The notes under the pieces: model-generated
The model's input: the letters and a program-made list of their open reading frames with translations, nothing else
What the model was told of the DNA's origin: nothing
The model's database searches: none
Translations under genes and position numbers: made by a program
Shown here: positions 21,151 through 29,517 of the stretch, in pieces
Position numbering within the stretch: position 1 is the stretch's first letter
How the letters are laid out: every line of letters begins with the position of its first letter
Origin: Enchytraeus crypticus
Taxonomy: Eukaryota; Annelida; Clitellata; Enchytraeida; Enchytraeidae
Length of the DNA: 64,000 nucleotides
Assembly (NCBI GenBank): GCA_905160935.1
Contig: CAJHZI010000294.1
Location: 616,001-680,000, forward strand
Direction of reading: 5' to 3'

Positions 21151-21653
21151 TTATTCTTCATTATAACACTAACCAATTTTGCCATGTTTCTTTGAGTACT
21201 GTCAAATTTAGGATCATTAGAAATTTCATAGGCTCTATGCGCTAAAGCTTCATCGCTAATATTTCTACTTGCTGTATCTGTATTGTCTGTATAAAATTGA
21301 TCATGTAACTTACACATACTATCCAACTCATTAATACCCTTATACCCTTCTCTATTCCTCTGTTCATACTTTGTACCAGGACCGCAATAAGAATACTTAT
21401 TTTGATTATTAAAGGATCCATTATTTACATATTCGCCTTGATTTGATGGCAAGTGTAATTCACCAACGGTATTGCCGATTTTTGATAGAACGTCATTAAA
21501 TACACCTTGCCCACTTTTTGTACCTGCGATGAATTTACATTTTTGCTTACCACATACTGTACATACAGCAATTAACATTTTTCTGTTATTTTTAGAAATT
21601 CTTTCTTGTATATTTGTTGAGTCAGTCACGGCTCTACATTTTAAGCAGTACAT
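21099..21653 (-). CDS. Zinc-ribbon + phospholipase A2-like virion protein
   Basis: 184 aa. The N-terminus is a zinc ribbon (MYCLKC at 1-6; CTVCGKQKC at 31-39), like small zinc-ribbon domains seen in other large DNA viruses. Residues 89-94 are YCGPGT, the calcium loop of PLA2, and 111-121 (DSMCKLHDQFY) carry the His-Asp catalytic pair as HDxxY, as in the parvoviral capsid PLA2. That enzyme opens endosomal membranes during entry, and a similar role is inferred here. The start is supported by GGTAAATATG. The last codons overlap the integrase frame. Confidence 0.82.
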   Translation of the reverse strand: MYCLKCRAVTDSTNIQERISKNNRKMLIAVCTVCGKQKCKFIAGTKSGQGVFNDVLSKIGNTVGELHLPSNQGEYVNNGSFNNQNKYSYCGPGTKYEQRNREGYKGINELDSMCKLHDQFYTDNTDTASRNISDEALAHRAYEISNDPKFDSTQRNMAKLVSVIMKNKARFGLGINSKNLKKGS

Positions 21654-21716
21654 ATTTACCGGCTTTAAAACCGGGAAAGATCTGACAGACTGTCAGTATT
21701 TACAGTATAAAATTTT

Positions 21717-23084
21717 TTAATAACTTTCCATCCTAGGCGTTTGCCCATCAGATGTTAATCTAAATAATCTATCTGATATTATTATCGCATGTAGATGAGT
21801 TTCTGCAGGTATAGGTTGCTCAAATTTTAGTTCTAGACTAATGCTCATTACATTTGATCTTACCTGTTCACTCTGATGTCTTACATCAAATACTATAATA
21901 GGATATAACTCCTTGTAACTAAGTAAATTTATTTGATTGCCACCTATTAAATTATTTATTCCATAATAATCTTTCTTGAAATTTTCAGCCATTTCATAAA
22001 GTTTAACGTAATCATTCTTTGCGTAATCAATATCTATATAATCTGAGGGATATCTATCTCCATTCAACTTAACACAAGCTGAGCTTAAATTAACATGATC
22101 GAATATTGCAGGATTTTGTTCTTGGGTACGAGTCTTATCAGTTTGAAATGAAAGTATTATCCATCTTGGTTTTTCCACACCTGCTGAACTATTTAACATC
22201 CAGTTAAAGCTACGGACATTTTGAATTACAGTAGTATGCTCATCACTTCTTGCAGAAAAATGTAATGGAATAAGTGCTTTATTTTTCACTAATTCTAACA
22301 GTTGAGTTCGTTTAACTGGAGACGGTATTACTTGTGGAATAATCCATCTAATATCATTCATTAATATTTTACCTGCAGGAACACCATTTGCCCTGTGTAT
22401 TGGTAAATCATCACTACCTCTTGTGAATTTTAAAATGTGCTCCATATTATATAAGACCTTGTCATATTCTGAGAATCCGAAAATGTGAGAAAAAGGTATA
22501 ATGAATGAAAAGTTTCCTCTTGGATCAGAACTCATAAGAAGTTTCCTGCGCACATCAAAACCCTGATTAAAATTATTATTTCTAGTAGGCCTATAACCTG
22601 CTGCAGGGGCAGCCACAGATGCATTAATTTCGTTACTATCTGCACTAGAAGATGTATCTTTACTCCAACACTGTTTTAGACCTGAACTACTGTTAAAATC
22701 ATCTGGATAAATTAGATAACCTAACATTGATGTAGTTTGTCCAGGAAAATTTAAAGTTTCCATTATTTGCCCACCTAACCTGTACTCAATACTCGAAAAC
22801 ATATACATTACAGCATTATTAATTAAAGCTATTTGTGCATCAGCTGCATAAACATCATTATTATCGTTTGCTCTAACTAGCTGACCCTTTACCTCAATGT
22901 AACTTTGAGAAGGAATATAATAAGCATCGCTAGCCGGAGTTCTAATTTCAATTGTATGACCAAAGTTATTAAAATCAGCTTTACTTTGAGGAATGAAGGT
23001 CTTATAATCTTTTCTTTCAATACTGTTATCAACTTCCACTTGAGTTTGTAATATAAGTACATCGTTATCTACTTCAGTCTGCAT
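21717..23084 (-). CDS. Major capsid protein (double jelly-roll, hexon-like)
   Basis: 455 aa, the usual size for Polinton/adintovirus hexons. It forms trimeric capsomers. Marks seen are the N-terminal TPASDAYYIPSQSYIEVKG strand, MFSSIEYRLGGQIMETLNFP, SFIIPFSHIFGFSEYDKVL and IRWIIPQVIPSP between the two barrels, and a second barrel ending LELKFEQPIPAETHLHAIII. ATG 23084 is preceded by ACTAGTAA. It lies directly downstream of the small virion protein (8-nt gap). The call rests on recognised family character; no structure was computed. Confidence 0.9.
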   Translation of the reverse strand: MQTEVDNDVLILQTQVEVDNSIERKDYKTFIPQSKADFNNFGHTIEIRTPASDAYYIPSQSYIEVKGQLVRANDNNDVYAADAQIALINNAVMYMFSSIEYRLGGQIMETLNFPGQTTSMLGYLIYPDDFNSSSGLKQCWSKDTSSSADSNEINASVAAPAAGYRPTRNNNFNQGFDVRRKLLMSSDPRGNFSFIIPFSHIFGFSEYDKVLYNMEHILKFTRGSDDLPIHRANGVPAGKILMNDIRWIIPQVIPSPVKRTQLLELVKNKALIPLHFSARSDEHTTVIQNVRSFNWMLNSSAGVEKPRWIILSFQTDKTRTQEQNPAIFDHVNLSSACVKLNGDRYPSDYIDIDYAKNDYVKLYEMAENFKKDYYGINNLIGGNQINLLSYKELYPIIVFDVRHQSEQVRSNVMSISLELKFEQPIPAETHLHAIIISDRLFRLTSDGQTPRMESY

Positions 23085-23092
23085 TTACTAGT

Positions 23093-23380
23093 TTAAAATC
23101 TCTTTATACCGCTACCAGATCTTAATCTATCCAATATTTGTTGTGAATTAGGATCTAACTCCTTCTTCTTATCAGTAGAGAGTTTATTAATTAAAGCTTT
23201 ACTTCCTTCTGTAAGGGCCAAACCCCCTACTTCTCCAACAGCCTTTAACATTGGTTTAGCAATCAAATCCTTATTTTGAAAAATATATGAAGCAATCCTT
23301 TTTAGGATATCTACAAAGCCAGAACCATACACCATTTTTCTTTTGGATGTGTACATTTGATTCTTCTTTCTCACGAACAT
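23093..23380 (-). CDS. Small basic virion protein (pX/core-like)
   Basis: 95 aa with a basic N-terminus (MFVRKKNQMYTSKRKMVYGS), an amphipathic helix (FVDILKRIASYIF), a hydrophobic Gly/Ala part (KAVGEVGGLALTEGSKAL) and a basic tail (LRSGSGIKRF). VYGSG resembles adenain cleavage sites (hydrophobic-x-Gly-x-Gly). The position between minor and major capsid genes fits a pX- or core-like role. No firm homology. Confidence 0.65.
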   Translation of the reverse strand: MFVRKKNQMYTSKRKMVYGSGFVDILKRIASYIFQNKDLIAKPMLKAVGEVGGLALTEGSKALINKLSTDKKKELDPNSQQILDRLRSGSGIKRF

Positions 23381-23386
23381 CCTTAT

Positions 23387-24106
23387 TTAAACAGATATAA
23401 AAGATCTGACCTCTCTAATCAGTATATCAATTGTAATTTTTTCTCCCATTAGGTCAATAGGTTTATTATCTTGGTCCGTTAACCAGATTCTAATACTTTG
23501 TATATCAGGTCTTCCTACAACTGGAAGAAATATTAATTCAGGACTTGGTCTCTCTATTACTTTATATCCTGGACTTACTCTTTGTGTAAAGTTATATATA
23601 ACATTTGATCTAGAACTATTAACATAAGTACCAATAATAATGTCACAGTGTACCAGTATTGAGTTTACTTTTTCTATATCTATTACGTTTGGTGAATAAT
23701 GAACACCACTCCCTAATTTTTCATTTGTAAATCCTAAAGTTCTACCTATCGAATTTTCCCCTCCAAAATCTACCATATAGTTTTCATTAGGTATAACAAG
23801 TAATGTCTTAAACGTTGGTTTATAATAATCAATATCAATTTCAAAATTCGGATCTGCTACTTTTATTTTTGCATTAATTACAGCCAATTCATAAGCACCC
23901 TTATCAAATGTGATTATTTTCCAAGTAACCCCCTTATCTGTAGAGTATTTAAATTTATTATTAGTTTCTGTAATATTTGGTACAGAATTATAGGTGTGTA
24001 ATGATAAAAAGGCTGCTTCATATCTTTTGCTTGTATTAAGATATATTGGAGGATTTAGAATTGTGGTAAAATCGGTTGTATGACTGGTCAGTGTTAGTTT
24101 TGCCAT
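23387..24106 (-). CDS. Minor capsid protein (penton-like, single jelly-roll)
   Basis: 239 aa, beta-rich. LTLTSHTTDFTTILNPPIYL, RYEAAFLSLHTYNSVPNI, VDFGGENSIGRTLGF, HYSPNVIDIEKVNSILVHCD and IRIWLTDQDNKPIDLMGEKI are typical of the vertex proteins of Polinton-type capsids (IGRTLGF and QDNKPIDLNGE-like motifs recur in the family). It presumably forms pentamers at the 5-fold vertices. The ATG is 8 nt after a GCTAGTAAATA motif. Confidence 0.85.
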   Translation of the reverse strand: MAKLTLTSHTTDFTTILNPPIYLNTSKRYEAAFLSLHTYNSVPNITETNNKFKYSTDKGVTWKIITFDKGAYELAVINAKIKVADPNFEIDIDYYKPTFKTLLVIPNENYMVDFGGENSIGRTLGFTNEKLGSGVHYSPNVIDIEKVNSILVHCDIIIGTYVNSSRSNVIYNFTQRVSPGYKVIERPSPELIFLPVVGRPDIQSIRIWLTDQDNKPIDLMGEKITIDILIREVRSFISV

Positions 24107-24185
24107 TTTGTATTTACTAGCTACGAAGTTGCTAGCTGTCTTCGACAGACTGATTTAAAATCAGGAAAGACGTGACCAAAGGTCA

Positions 24186-25079
24186 CTATAAGTAAAGGTT
24201 ATTACTCTTCAAGATTTGATCATGGGTATCCTTACAGATAATTTTATTGTTCAATAATTCATCTAAAATAGTAATAATGGTATTATAAACTCCATTATTA
24301 CCAGCATGATACGATGCAATATATTCTTCCAGTTTTTGAAGTAAATCATTTGCATCATTATATACTAGAGCGTAGTTTGTTTTAGGCCTCCCTCTTCCAC
24401 ATTTCTTTTTAACAAGTTTCTTTTTCTTTTTACCCTCACCAACTACTTGTTTACTTTCCTGAATATACTTTAACCTTTTCTTATATTTATCTAAAGTGAC
24501 CCTTTGTGATTCATATATTCCTTTCTCTATATCTGTCTTCTTAGATAATCGATCTTCTCTAAATTCTTGTGCAAGACTTTTTATCTTTGTTGTAACCTCT
24601 TTTAGAATTTCAGGTATTTCACCAATGATAGAATATACTGCATGTGGAAGTGGTAAACTTAAGTCCTGTAAATTTTCTATATCTGTTTCATTAAAGCCTC
24701 TGTTTAAGTCAACTCTTGGAGCTTTAGGAGTAGATTCCTTCGGTTCTGAAAATACGTCTGAAAGACCTGACATATCTTGTATTGCTTGCCTTAATGCGAG
24801 TCTTTGGTCGTAACCTGGAAGGTTACCTGGACTTTGTCCAGCATTATCTCGAAGTGCTAAAATCTGAGCTTTGCTCAGCAGCCTATCGGCTGTATTATTT
24901 AAGCTTTGTTTCTCATCAGTGATAGTTTTCATAACTTCTTTAGTACTATTTATGATTGGTTGGAATAATTCTGATTGACTCTCATATGTTTGTTGCTTTC
25001 CAACTTTCTCATCTCTGAACATTTCCTTAACCTCATTTTTAACCTTACTATATGTTGTAGGATCAAATTTTACCAGCAT
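24186..25079 (-). CDS. AT-hook, coiled-coil protein (probable virion protein)
   Basis: 297 aa, mostly helical. Long charged helices lie at 10-75 and 155-210, and a Lys run at 217-227 (KKKKKLVKKK) leads into an AT-hook core (GRGRPKT, 228-234) that binds the minor groove of AT-rich DNA. The C-terminus is helical (DLLQKLEEYIASYH). Its place among capsid genes suggests a packaged DNA-binding or scaffold protein. No named family recognised. Confidence 0.6.
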   Translation of the reverse strand: MLVKFDPTTYSKVKNEVKEMFRDEKVGKQQTYESQSELFQPIINSTKEVMKTITDEKQSLNNTADRLLSKAQILALRDNAGQSPGNLPGYDQRLALRQAIQDMSGLSDVFSEPKESTPKAPRVDLNRGFNETDIENLQDLSLPLPHAVYSIIGEIPEILKEVTTKIKSLAQEFREDRLSKKTDIEKGIYESQRVTLDKYKKRLKYIQESKQVVGEGKKKKKLVKKKCGRGRPKTNYALVYNDANDLLQKLEEYIASYHAGNNGVYNTIITILDELLNNKIICKDTHDQILKSNNLYL

Positions 25080-25103
25080 ATTTATACACGATAAAACACA
25101 TTT

Positions 25104-25814
25104 CTATGTACTTCTATGTATTTTTATGTATTTGTTTGGAACATATAAAGTATCATAATTTAAGAGATATCGACCACATTCAGGAGGTTCCCAAAGATTG
25201 ATTACTATATATCCGTGCTTCTTAGACCAAGCTTTATCGCAAAGTTTCTCAAACTCCTCTAACCCCATATCACCTGAAATATGTGTATCATAGAAATATT
25301 TTACTGTCTTTTTATCTTGATGAAACAAAATAAATATATTAGCATTTTGGCGTATTCCATGTTTCTTTAAATGATGTAAGCTTTGACATAAATAAAATGC
25401 ATTTACATTATTATGTCTACCTCTACAAAAGTAATCTGTCATAACTTTTTGATCCTCACTCATAACATCATCGAAAACTACAATATGGGTTTTATCTTTA
25501 TCAAGTTCTTCTGGACCTACAATACTCGACTCATTAGGATTGTACAAAGTAACAATGTCAGAATCCAGTTCTGTATTAATGTCCTGTAAATATCTGTAAG
25601 CATCTTGAAAAGGTGTTGTGGTGTATATCATCACGTCATCATATTTTAAAACTTTATTTAGTAAGAAATTAAGCATCAGATTAGTTTTTCCACATCCCGT
25701 ACTGCCTGCTATTATCATAAATATATTTTTAGGAAAAATATCTGCATGTTTCTTGTGTTTTTTATTACCATATAGGGGTATTAGTATTTGTGAAAAATCT
25801 GTGTTTAGAGACAT
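25104..25814 (-). CDS. Genome-packaging ATPase (A32/FtsK-HerA type)
   Basis: 236 aa. Walker A is GSTGCGKTN (37-45) after FMIIA; Walker B is HIVVFDDVMSE (110-120), followed by FCRGRHNNVNAFYLCQSLHH, which contains the conserved arginine and sensor region of this family. It drives DNA into the procapsid. A GCTAGTAAATC motif lies about 22 nt before the ATG, and the protease stop is 8 nt upstream. Confidence 0.92.
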   Translation of the reverse strand: MSLNTDFSQILIPLYGNKKHKKHADIFPKNIFMIIAGSTGCGKTNLMLNFLLNKVLKYDDVMIYTTTPFQDAYRYLQDINTELDSDIVTLYNPNESSIVGPEELDKDKTHIVVFDDVMSEDQKVMTDYFCRGRHNNVNAFYLCQSLHHLKKHGIRQNANIFILFHQDKKTVKYFYDTHISGDMGLEEFEKLCDKAWSKKHGYIVINLWEPPECGRYLLNYDTLYVPNKYIKIHRST

Positions 25815-25821
25815 TAGTTCT

Positions 25822-26277
25822 TCAACTTTGTTCTGATTTACTAGCTACGATTTGAAACAAATGATTAAGTACATCGTGAAAACTTTTACCCTTGTTTAAT
25901 TCCCTAATAACATAGATAGAGTAATGACCGCATATGATTTCATCCCTAGCTTGTATTTTATATGTACTGAAATATCTGTTTTTTTCTGAACAATAATTCT
26001 TAACCTCTAATGGAGGTTCGAAACCAAAACTATCAAAGTAATAACAATTCTTACCCTTAACATAAAGACTAACCCAATGTGTTCCTTGACCCTCACTATC
26101 ATCCATATTTAATATTAGACTTTCGCTAGTGCTAGCCTTGCCTTTCAACTCATCTCTCATAAACACACTTTTAAAGTTTTTAATTGATTTACATTTTTCC
26201 ATAATATCAAAATTACTTAAAGGTTTTAGTGGTAAAGGAAATTTACTTAGAAATTTAGGGAAAGTTAACACTTGCAC
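25822..26277 (-). CDS. Maturation cysteine protease (adenain-like), probable frameshift product
   Basis: 151 codons from GTG 26277. The triad in adenain order is H67 (GTHWVSLYV), D82 (CYYFDSFGFEPP) and C116 (EIICGHYSIYVI). In adenoviruses this enzyme cuts capsid precursors and is activated by a peptide from pVI. There is no ATG before codon 26. The ORF overlaps the end of the pVI-like ORF by 13 nt in the -1 frame, next to a nine-A run. It could start at the internal ATG (codon 26), which still keeps the whole catalytic part. Confidence 0.9.
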   Translation of the reverse strand: MQVLTFPKFLSKFPLPLKPLSNFDIMEKCKSIKNFKSVFMRDELKGKASTSESLILNMDDSEGQGTHWVSLYVKGKNCYYFDSFGFEPPLEVKNYCSEKNRYFSTYKIQARDEIICGHYSIYVIRELNKGKSFHDVLNHLFQIVASKSEQS

Positions 26278-26290
26278 GTCTTTTTTTTTC
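26265..26290 (-). promoter_or_regulatory. Candidate -1 frameshift site (pVI-like to protease)
   Basis: Minus strand: A9 followed by G (26289-26280). A AAA AAG is in phase with the pVI-like codons, and a -1 slip enters the protease frame. The zero-frame stop is at 26267-26265. No strong downstream stem is apparent, only a weak AAGT/ACTT pairing. A one-base homopolymer error would also explain the overlap. Confidence 0.5.
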
Positions 26291-26936
26291 CTAAAAAAGA
26301 ACCTGATCCTTCTCTTTCTAAGTATAAACCGTTACCCCACACTACACCTCTAAGTCTTTTTGGATTACCTCCTAAACCAATCTTCTTTAAGAGGTCAGAT
26401 AAGATCTTTCCAACCAAGGGTATTGGCTCCACAGCATCGCTAATTATGCCTGATCCTTCTCTTTCTAAGTATAAACCTTTACCCCACTTTGCTCCTCTAA
26501 GTCCTTCTGTATTACCTTCTAAACCATATGACTTTAAGGTATTTGATAAGGGTATTCCATAAAATGATATTGGGTTAGAATTTGATATGTCTGACTCTGA
26601 TGGAGCCACCTGTTTGCTCGAATTACCTGTACCACTTGTTCCTCCCGCTAATCCTAAAAGACTTAAAGCTGCAGGAAGTAAGCGAAGGAAAGCCCCTAGG
26701 AATCCTCCAGTTTTTTCCATATGCTTAAGTTGAGTTTTACTAAGGGTTAGTTCCACACCAGCATTAGCTTGTTTAATTTTATTTAACTGAGTCTTCGTTA
26801 AAGGAAGATTGATATCTCCTGTTAAATTCTTTTTAGATAGTTTAATTACAACTTCAGTACCTTTATCACATGCATGCTTAATTTTAGTTGCTTGTCCTGA
26901 TGAAAGTGTAACACCGTGATTTATATATTGTGTCAT
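26265..26936 (-). CDS. pVI-like membrane-active minor virion protein
   Basis: 223 aa. The N-terminal part is two related units (VTLSSGQATKIKHA and LPLTKTQLNKIKQA, each followed by a second L-S/L-T strand). Next comes a hydrophobic amphipathic stretch at 78-99 (GFLGAFLRLLPAALSLLGLA) with a possible adenain site LAGG-T, and then two copies of LRGxxWGxGLYLEREGSG (146-163 and 195-212) that are also near-identical in DNA. The tail KKKTCKC is basic with cysteines, recalling the protease-activating peptide at the C-terminus of adenovirus pVI. It is divergent from the fibre-like gene across a 22-bp gap. Confidence 0.72.
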   Translation of the reverse strand: MTQYINHGVTLSSGQATKIKHACDKGTEVVIKLSKKNLTGDINLPLTKTQLNKIKQANAGVELTLSKTQLKHMEKTGGFLGAFLRLLPAALSLLGLAGGTSGTGNSSKQVAPSESDISNSNPISFYGIPLSNTLKSYGLEGNTEGLRGAKWGKGLYLEREGSGIISDAVEPIPLVGKILSDLLKKIGLGGNPKRLRGVVWGNGLYLEREGSGSFLGKKKTCKC

Positions 26937-26958
26937 TGTCCTTATTTACTCTTACTAA

Positions 26959-27936
26959 ATGAGTAACAACTCTATTTTAAAATCAGGTTCTACAGATAAA
27001 CCAAAGGTTAATGATTCTAGTTTTAAAACCTTGTATAGAATGCTGGACAAAGTCCAGGTAGCCTTTCAGGCTGCTATAGATACAAAACTTGATAGAAATA
27101 TTACTAGTGATATCAGTTTGAATAATAATAGAATAACAAATGTAAAATTACCAATTAATGATAACGATGTAGCTACAAAGGGGTATTGTGATTATATTAA
27201 AAAAGAAACTACTCTAGCAGCAGTGCAACTAGCCAATCTACATATAGAAGAAACTGTGCAACCTGTTTTAAATTCAAAACTGAATAAAAATGGGGGTTCA
27301 ATGACTGGTAACCTTGATATGAATAATAATCGTATAACTAATGTTGGAAATCCCGTTGATGCTCATGATTGTATAACAAAAGAATATTTTGAAACAAATT
27401 CCAAATTAGGGGATATGAATTCTAGTGATGTAACTAATAAATTATACGTGCTCCTTAATGGCACGTATGATAATATACTTGCTGAGAAACTTTGTAAAAT
27501 TGGAGAAGTTATTTCTTTAGTGTTAATGAAAAATAATTTACTAGATCAATACAATTCAAAGCAATTCATTAATTCCTTGACTTATGCTATATCTATGTAT
27601 AACATTTACAAGAATATCTTTGCAGGAAATATGGAAGATCTTGAGGAGAGTTCTATATTCGGGGGTTTAAAAGTTAATATGATAAAGTTGATAGAGCTTT
27701 TACCTCAAGATATATTTCAAGAGTTAAAGGCCGCTCTACTTAAAGAACAACTATTTTTAGCTCCTGAAAAAGGTACAAGGAAAAGATACAGAAGATTTTT
27801 AAATAAAACTGTAAAAGAAGTTGATCCTGATAACACTAATGAAGAACTACAACTTTTACTTTATAAAAACTTACTCATACTTGATTTAGGTTTTGTTTAT
27901 TTAAATGATTCATTGCTATATACATTACTAAAATAA
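26959..27936 (+). CDS. Fibre-like attachment protein
   Basis: 325 aa. Two tail-fibre repeats lie at 49-80 (ISLNNNRITNV, ATKGYCDYI) and 111-145 (NGGSMTGNLDMNNNRITNV, ITKEYF). This is the trimeric fibre motif known from phage long tail fibres and also present in Polinton-like elements. The remaining ~180 residues are helical, with a basic patch (KGTRKRYRRFLNK), and show no known receptor-binding fold. It is the only capsid-side gene on the plus strand; the ATG context is ACTAAATG. Confidence 0.7.
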   Translation: MSNNSILKSGSTDKPKVNDSSFKTLYRMLDKVQVAFQAAIDTKLDRNITSDISLNNNRITNVKLPINDNDVATKGYCDYIKKETTLAAVQLANLHIEETVQPVLNSKLNKNGGSMTGNLDMNNNRITNVGNPVDAHDCITKEYFETNSKLGDMNSSDVTNKLYVLLNGTYDNILAEKLCKIGEVISLVLMKNNLLDQYNSKQFINSLTYAISMYNIYKNIFAGNMEDLEESSIFGGLKVNMIKLIELLPQDIFQELKAALLKEQLFLAPEKGTRKRYRRFLNKTVKEVDPDNTNEELQLLLYKNLLILDLGFVYLNDSLLYTLLK

Positions 27937-28028
27937 TAATAATGGGAATGGAGGTGTAAATACAGAATCGTAGTCTATCATTTTGATCTATTAAAGACTT
28001 AACATTTCTCTCAAGTTTCGTTATTTCA

Positions 28029-28430
28029 CTATTCATTTATTTGCTTTTTTATATTCGCATTCATTTGTTTCATTCTAGCTTGATTTCTTCTAAATATTTT
28101 CATAGCTCTATCTCGTATTTCATTATCTGTGGAAGGAACAATTACAGTCTTATTTCTAAATTCATTTAACCTATTTTCATCAAACTTTCCTAAATTATCA
28201 ACTTTATATCTTAGTTCTTCGTTTTCTTTCTCTAACATTTCATTATCACAATCTACTAAGATTAATTGTTGGGTAACGTAATTTAAGGCTTTATGAGCTA
28301 CATATTTATCTACAACTTCATTTTTGAATCCTTGAATTTTATCTGCATCAGATAATTTACTCATTTCATTCAGTATGGGTTTTAAATCATTGGTCCATTT
28401 ACTTTTTTCTTCTAAGGGTATTAGATCCAT
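28029..28430 (-). CDS. Unknown coiled-coil protein
   Basis: 133 aa, start at CTAGTAAATG. A helical Glu/Lys/Asn-rich centre (NEMLEKENEELRYKV) predicts a coiled coil, and the tail is basic (FRRNQARMKQMNANIKK). No family recognised. First of four small minus-strand genes between the fibre-like gene and polB, probably accessory or early functions. Confidence 0.6.
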   Translation of the reverse strand: MDLIPLEEKSKWTNDLKPILNEMSKLSDADKIQGFKNEVVDKYVAHKALNYVTQQLILVDCDNEMLEKENEELRYKVDNLGKFDENRLNEFRNKTVIVPSTDNEIRDRAMKIFRRNQARMKQMNANIKKQINE

Positions 28431-28447
28431 TTACTAGTAACAAAAGT

Positions 28448-28966
28448 TTATTCAACTTGTAAATTGGCTAAACTAGTATTAATCATTTTCTCCAGTTCCT
28501 CATCTTCATACTCAACTTTGTTGAGATCCAAACCCTCTGGGTTTGCATGGTTACCTGCAACAACAAGGTCACTACGTGGTTTATGTTTTCTCCGTTTGCT
28601 CTCAATTGGTCTAGATTGGTCTGGTTTGGTCTCAAGTGGTCTAGGCACATCTGGTTTGGTCTCATTTAATCGCGTTTTGTACCCAAGTTGTTTGAGACCG
28701 GTATTCAGGGTATTATGACTTATGTGATGAGTTTTACAATATTTTGATTTACTAGTCTTCTTATCAATATTCATGTATTCATTTAGAAAAGTTATAGCAT
28801 GATCTCTGCACTTTATTAATTTCAATTCATTAAAATCTTTAGGAATATCCTTTTTATTAGTCTGAGTAAAAGATCTATGTTTATCTTTAACCTGTTGTAA
28901 TTTAGATCTTTCCCTTCTACTTTCAGAGGGTAGATAAGATTTAACTGTAATATTAGAAGTATTCAT
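28448..28966 (-). CDS. Putative helix-turn-helix protein with ETKPD repeats
   Basis: 172 aa. Residues about 66-96 (SKYCKTHHISHNTLNTGLKQ, then LGYKTR) resemble an HTH: two helices around a HISHNTL turn. A proline-rich repeat (NETKPDVPRP, LETKPDQSRP, IESKRR) and a basic patch (KRRKHKPRSD) follow. A DNA-binding regulatory role is an inference. Start context GTAAATG. Confidence 0.5.
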   Translation of the reverse strand: MNTSNITVKSYLPSESRRERSKLQQVKDKHRSFTQTNKKDIPKDFNELKLIKCRDHAITFLNEYMNIDKKTSKSKYCKTHHISHNTLNTGLKQLGYKTRLNETKPDVPRPLETKPDQSRPIESKRRKHKPRSDLVVAGNHANPEGLDLNKVEYEDEELEKMINTSLANLQVE

Positions 28967-28975
28967 TTACATGTA

Positions 28976-29404
28976 TCAAAAGTCATCACTTTCATAATAA
29001 CTGTATGCCCATTTAAATTTTTCTGTATTCTCTAATTTAGAATGTATGGCATCCGTATTATACGGCCACACATAGTAAATGAGCATTAAAGTATCCTCAG
29101 AAAGTCTATTAAAGTCGATTCCATCAAGCTGTATATGTTCAATCATTTTAAAATCGTCACCTGATATGCCTCTAGTCTTCATCAATGACAATTCAACGCA
29201 CAACTTATCGATCAAAACGTAAGTTTCGTCAGTAATGCAACTATGGTTAATTCCTCTGCAGAGTGTAACTTCCAAACGCTTAAAAACTGGCCATTTTAAA
29301 AATGATGATTTTTCGGAATGCTCCATACTCCTTAATTTTTCTAAAGTTGTATCTAGCACCTTTCTCAAAGCCATATCTTGTAGTCGATTCATTGTCGGCA
29401 CCAT
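28976..29404 (-). CDS. Unknown 142-aa protein
   Basis: Starts at ATAAATG; MVPTMNRLQDMALRKVLD, then a helical body ending WAYSYYESDDF. No motif recognised. The 9-nt gap to the next ORF suggests that the small genes are tightly packed and perhaps co-transcribed. Confidence 0.55.
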   Translation of the reverse strand: MVPTMNRLQDMALRKVLDTTLEKLRSMEHSEKSSFLKWPVFKRLEVTLCRGINHSCITDETYVLIDKLCVELSLMKTRGISGDDFKMIEHIQLDGIDFNRLSEDTLMLIYYVWPYNTDAIHSKLENTEKFKWAYSYYESDDF

Positions 29405-29517
29405 TTATAGTACACATAATTACATAAAAGAAAAAATATAGAACACTTTAAATATTGTGTTTTATATTATGTTTTATGTAATTATGTGTGTGTTTTTAAT
29501 ACTAACTTGAGAAGTAT

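Noticed and set aside
24496-24813. Plus-strand ORF opposite the AT-hook gene (and others at 21472, 25618, 26129, 26272, 28464, 30647, 33227)
   Set aside because: Antisense shadows of genes with clear domains.
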